From CAYQTE01 sp964420285 (GTDB lineage: Bacteria > Planctomycetota > Phycisphaerae > Tepidisphaerales > Tepidisphaeraceae), in NCBI GenBank assembly GCA_964420285.1, contig CAYQTE010000102.1, forward strand, positions 1 to 12,993: 12,993 bases of DNA. Direction: 5' to 3'. Under the pieces are notes generated by a model. It did not search any database. It saw nothing but the letters and a program-made list of their open reading frames with translations, and had not been told where the DNA came from. The position numbers and the translations under genes were made by a program. Shown here piece by piece: positions 12,552 to 12,993 of the stretch; the first letter of the stretch is position 1; each line of letters begins with the position of its first letter.

Positions 12552-12935
12552 GTGAGCGAGCAACCGTTGGATTACGAAAGCCGAGCGAATCTTCCTGATC
12601 CGCTAATCGCAAAAAAGAGTCTCTTGCGATGCGCAAGATACAATTGTATCGCAACAGCCCTGATTCCCGCTGGGAACTTTTATATTCTGTGGTCCGTGCC
12701 GGTGGGTACCGGCCTTCGCCCCGTGCCATTGTGGTTTTATACTGCAATAATTTGCGTACCGCTTTTGGTGTATTCTGTGTCCTTGTCTGTCGCCAGCATT
12801 ATTAGTTTCGCGCGACACAGAGCAGTTTGTGTCTTGGCAATGCTAATCGCCTGCATGGGGCTCGTTCCAACGGCCACCACGATAATTGTTTGGATTTGGA
12901 TCTTCAAGGTCCACAATCTCGAATTTGAATCATGA
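12552..12935 (+). CDS. Small multi-pass membrane protein of unknown function
   Basis: The 127-residue product starts at GTG 12552, preceded by GAGAGGAG at 12538-12545 with a 6-base gap, one of the best ribosome-binding sites in the window. After a hydrophilic N-terminus of about 28 residues there are three to four hydrophobic stretches: near 30-50, 58-86 (WFYTAIICVPLLVYSVSLSV) and 91-118 (VCVLAMLIACMGLVPTATTI). It ends with a short polar tail. I do not recognise the family. Its place right behind an Rhs fragment is where immunity genes usually sit, and small membrane proteins are a common immunity type, but the cognate toxin is missing, so that role is only a guess. Codons 50-60 look repeat-derived (see findings). 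The stop overlaps an ATGA that opens only a 4-codon frame. Confidence 0.65.
   Translation: MSEQPLDYESRANLPDPLIAKKSLLRCARYNCIATALIPAGNFYILWSVPVGTGLRPVPLWFYTAIICVPLLVYSVSLSVASIISFARHRAVCVLAMLIACMGLVPTATTIIVWIWIFKVHNLEFES
12700..12730 (+). repeat. Possible REP-like palindrome inside the small membrane protein gene
   Basis: GGTGGGTACCGG (12701-12712) and CCCCGTGCCAT (12719-12729) form an imperfect stem (one bulged G, one mismatch, one G-T pair) around the centre. The sense translation is PVGTGLRPVP, a peptide I associate with interspersed palindromes read through by genes in several phyla. This is from memory and unverified. Confidence 0.35.
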
Positions 12936-12993
12936 AGATGAAATAGAGGTTCCGCAATCTGTTCCCATGTGTGATGACGCGAGAGCTTCTGTT

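Noticed and set aside
1..12993. CRISPR array, tRNA or rRNA genes
   Set aside because: No regularly spaced direct repeats and no tRNA-like cloverleaf or conserved rRNA segments were noticed on either strand by eye.

Overview
The window is GC-rich bacterial chromosome, densely packed with genes. Gene content and style suggest a planctomycete-like (PVC group) heterotroph: a secreted protein of the DUF3352-like type, few strong Shine-Dalgarno sites, and a YD-repeat fragment of the planctomycete Rhs style. This placement rests on recognised protein style, not on a marker gene, and is tentative.

Layout. (1) 1-1088, minus strand: start of a secreted hypothetical protein that runs off the left edge. 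(2) 1346-2574, plus: a RidA-family protein and an AlkD-type DNA glycosylase joined by an ATGA overlap. (3) 2756-4126, plus: a consensus-like promoter overlapped by an inverted repeat, a cysteine-free Rrf2 regulator and a DedA membrane protein. (4) 4179-4409, minus: a HicB-like antitoxin with no visible HicA. (5) 4504-7500, plus: an orphan NqrB/RnfD-like membrane flavoprotein and a GT-C type membrane glycosyltransferase. (6) 7659-10846, plus: lgt (prolipoprotein diacylglyceryl transferase) followed 11 bases later by a CHASE3-PAS hybrid histidine kinase. Two copies of a 43-base dispersed palindromic repeat lie in the gaps at 1205 and 7546.

(7) From about 10,900 the character changes: base composition drops in GC, gaps lengthen and genes look acquired. 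Here sit a small protein that reads as the N-terminal zinc-binding/clamp part of RNA polymerase beta-prime (RpoC) on its own, a structured gap, a headless and tailless Rhs/YD-repeat fragment, and a small multi-pass membrane protein with a strong ribosome binding site. The stand-alone RpoC-like protein beside Rhs debris is the most unusual item in the window.

How the genes may work together: most units are short and independent. Overlapping or near-touching stops and starts suggest co-expression of RidA with AlkD, Rrf2 with DedA, and lgt with the kinase. Several genes act at the envelope (DedA, RnfD-like, GT-C, Lgt, CHASE3 kinase). No tRNA, rRNA, CRISPR array, intact transposase or integrase gene was seen.
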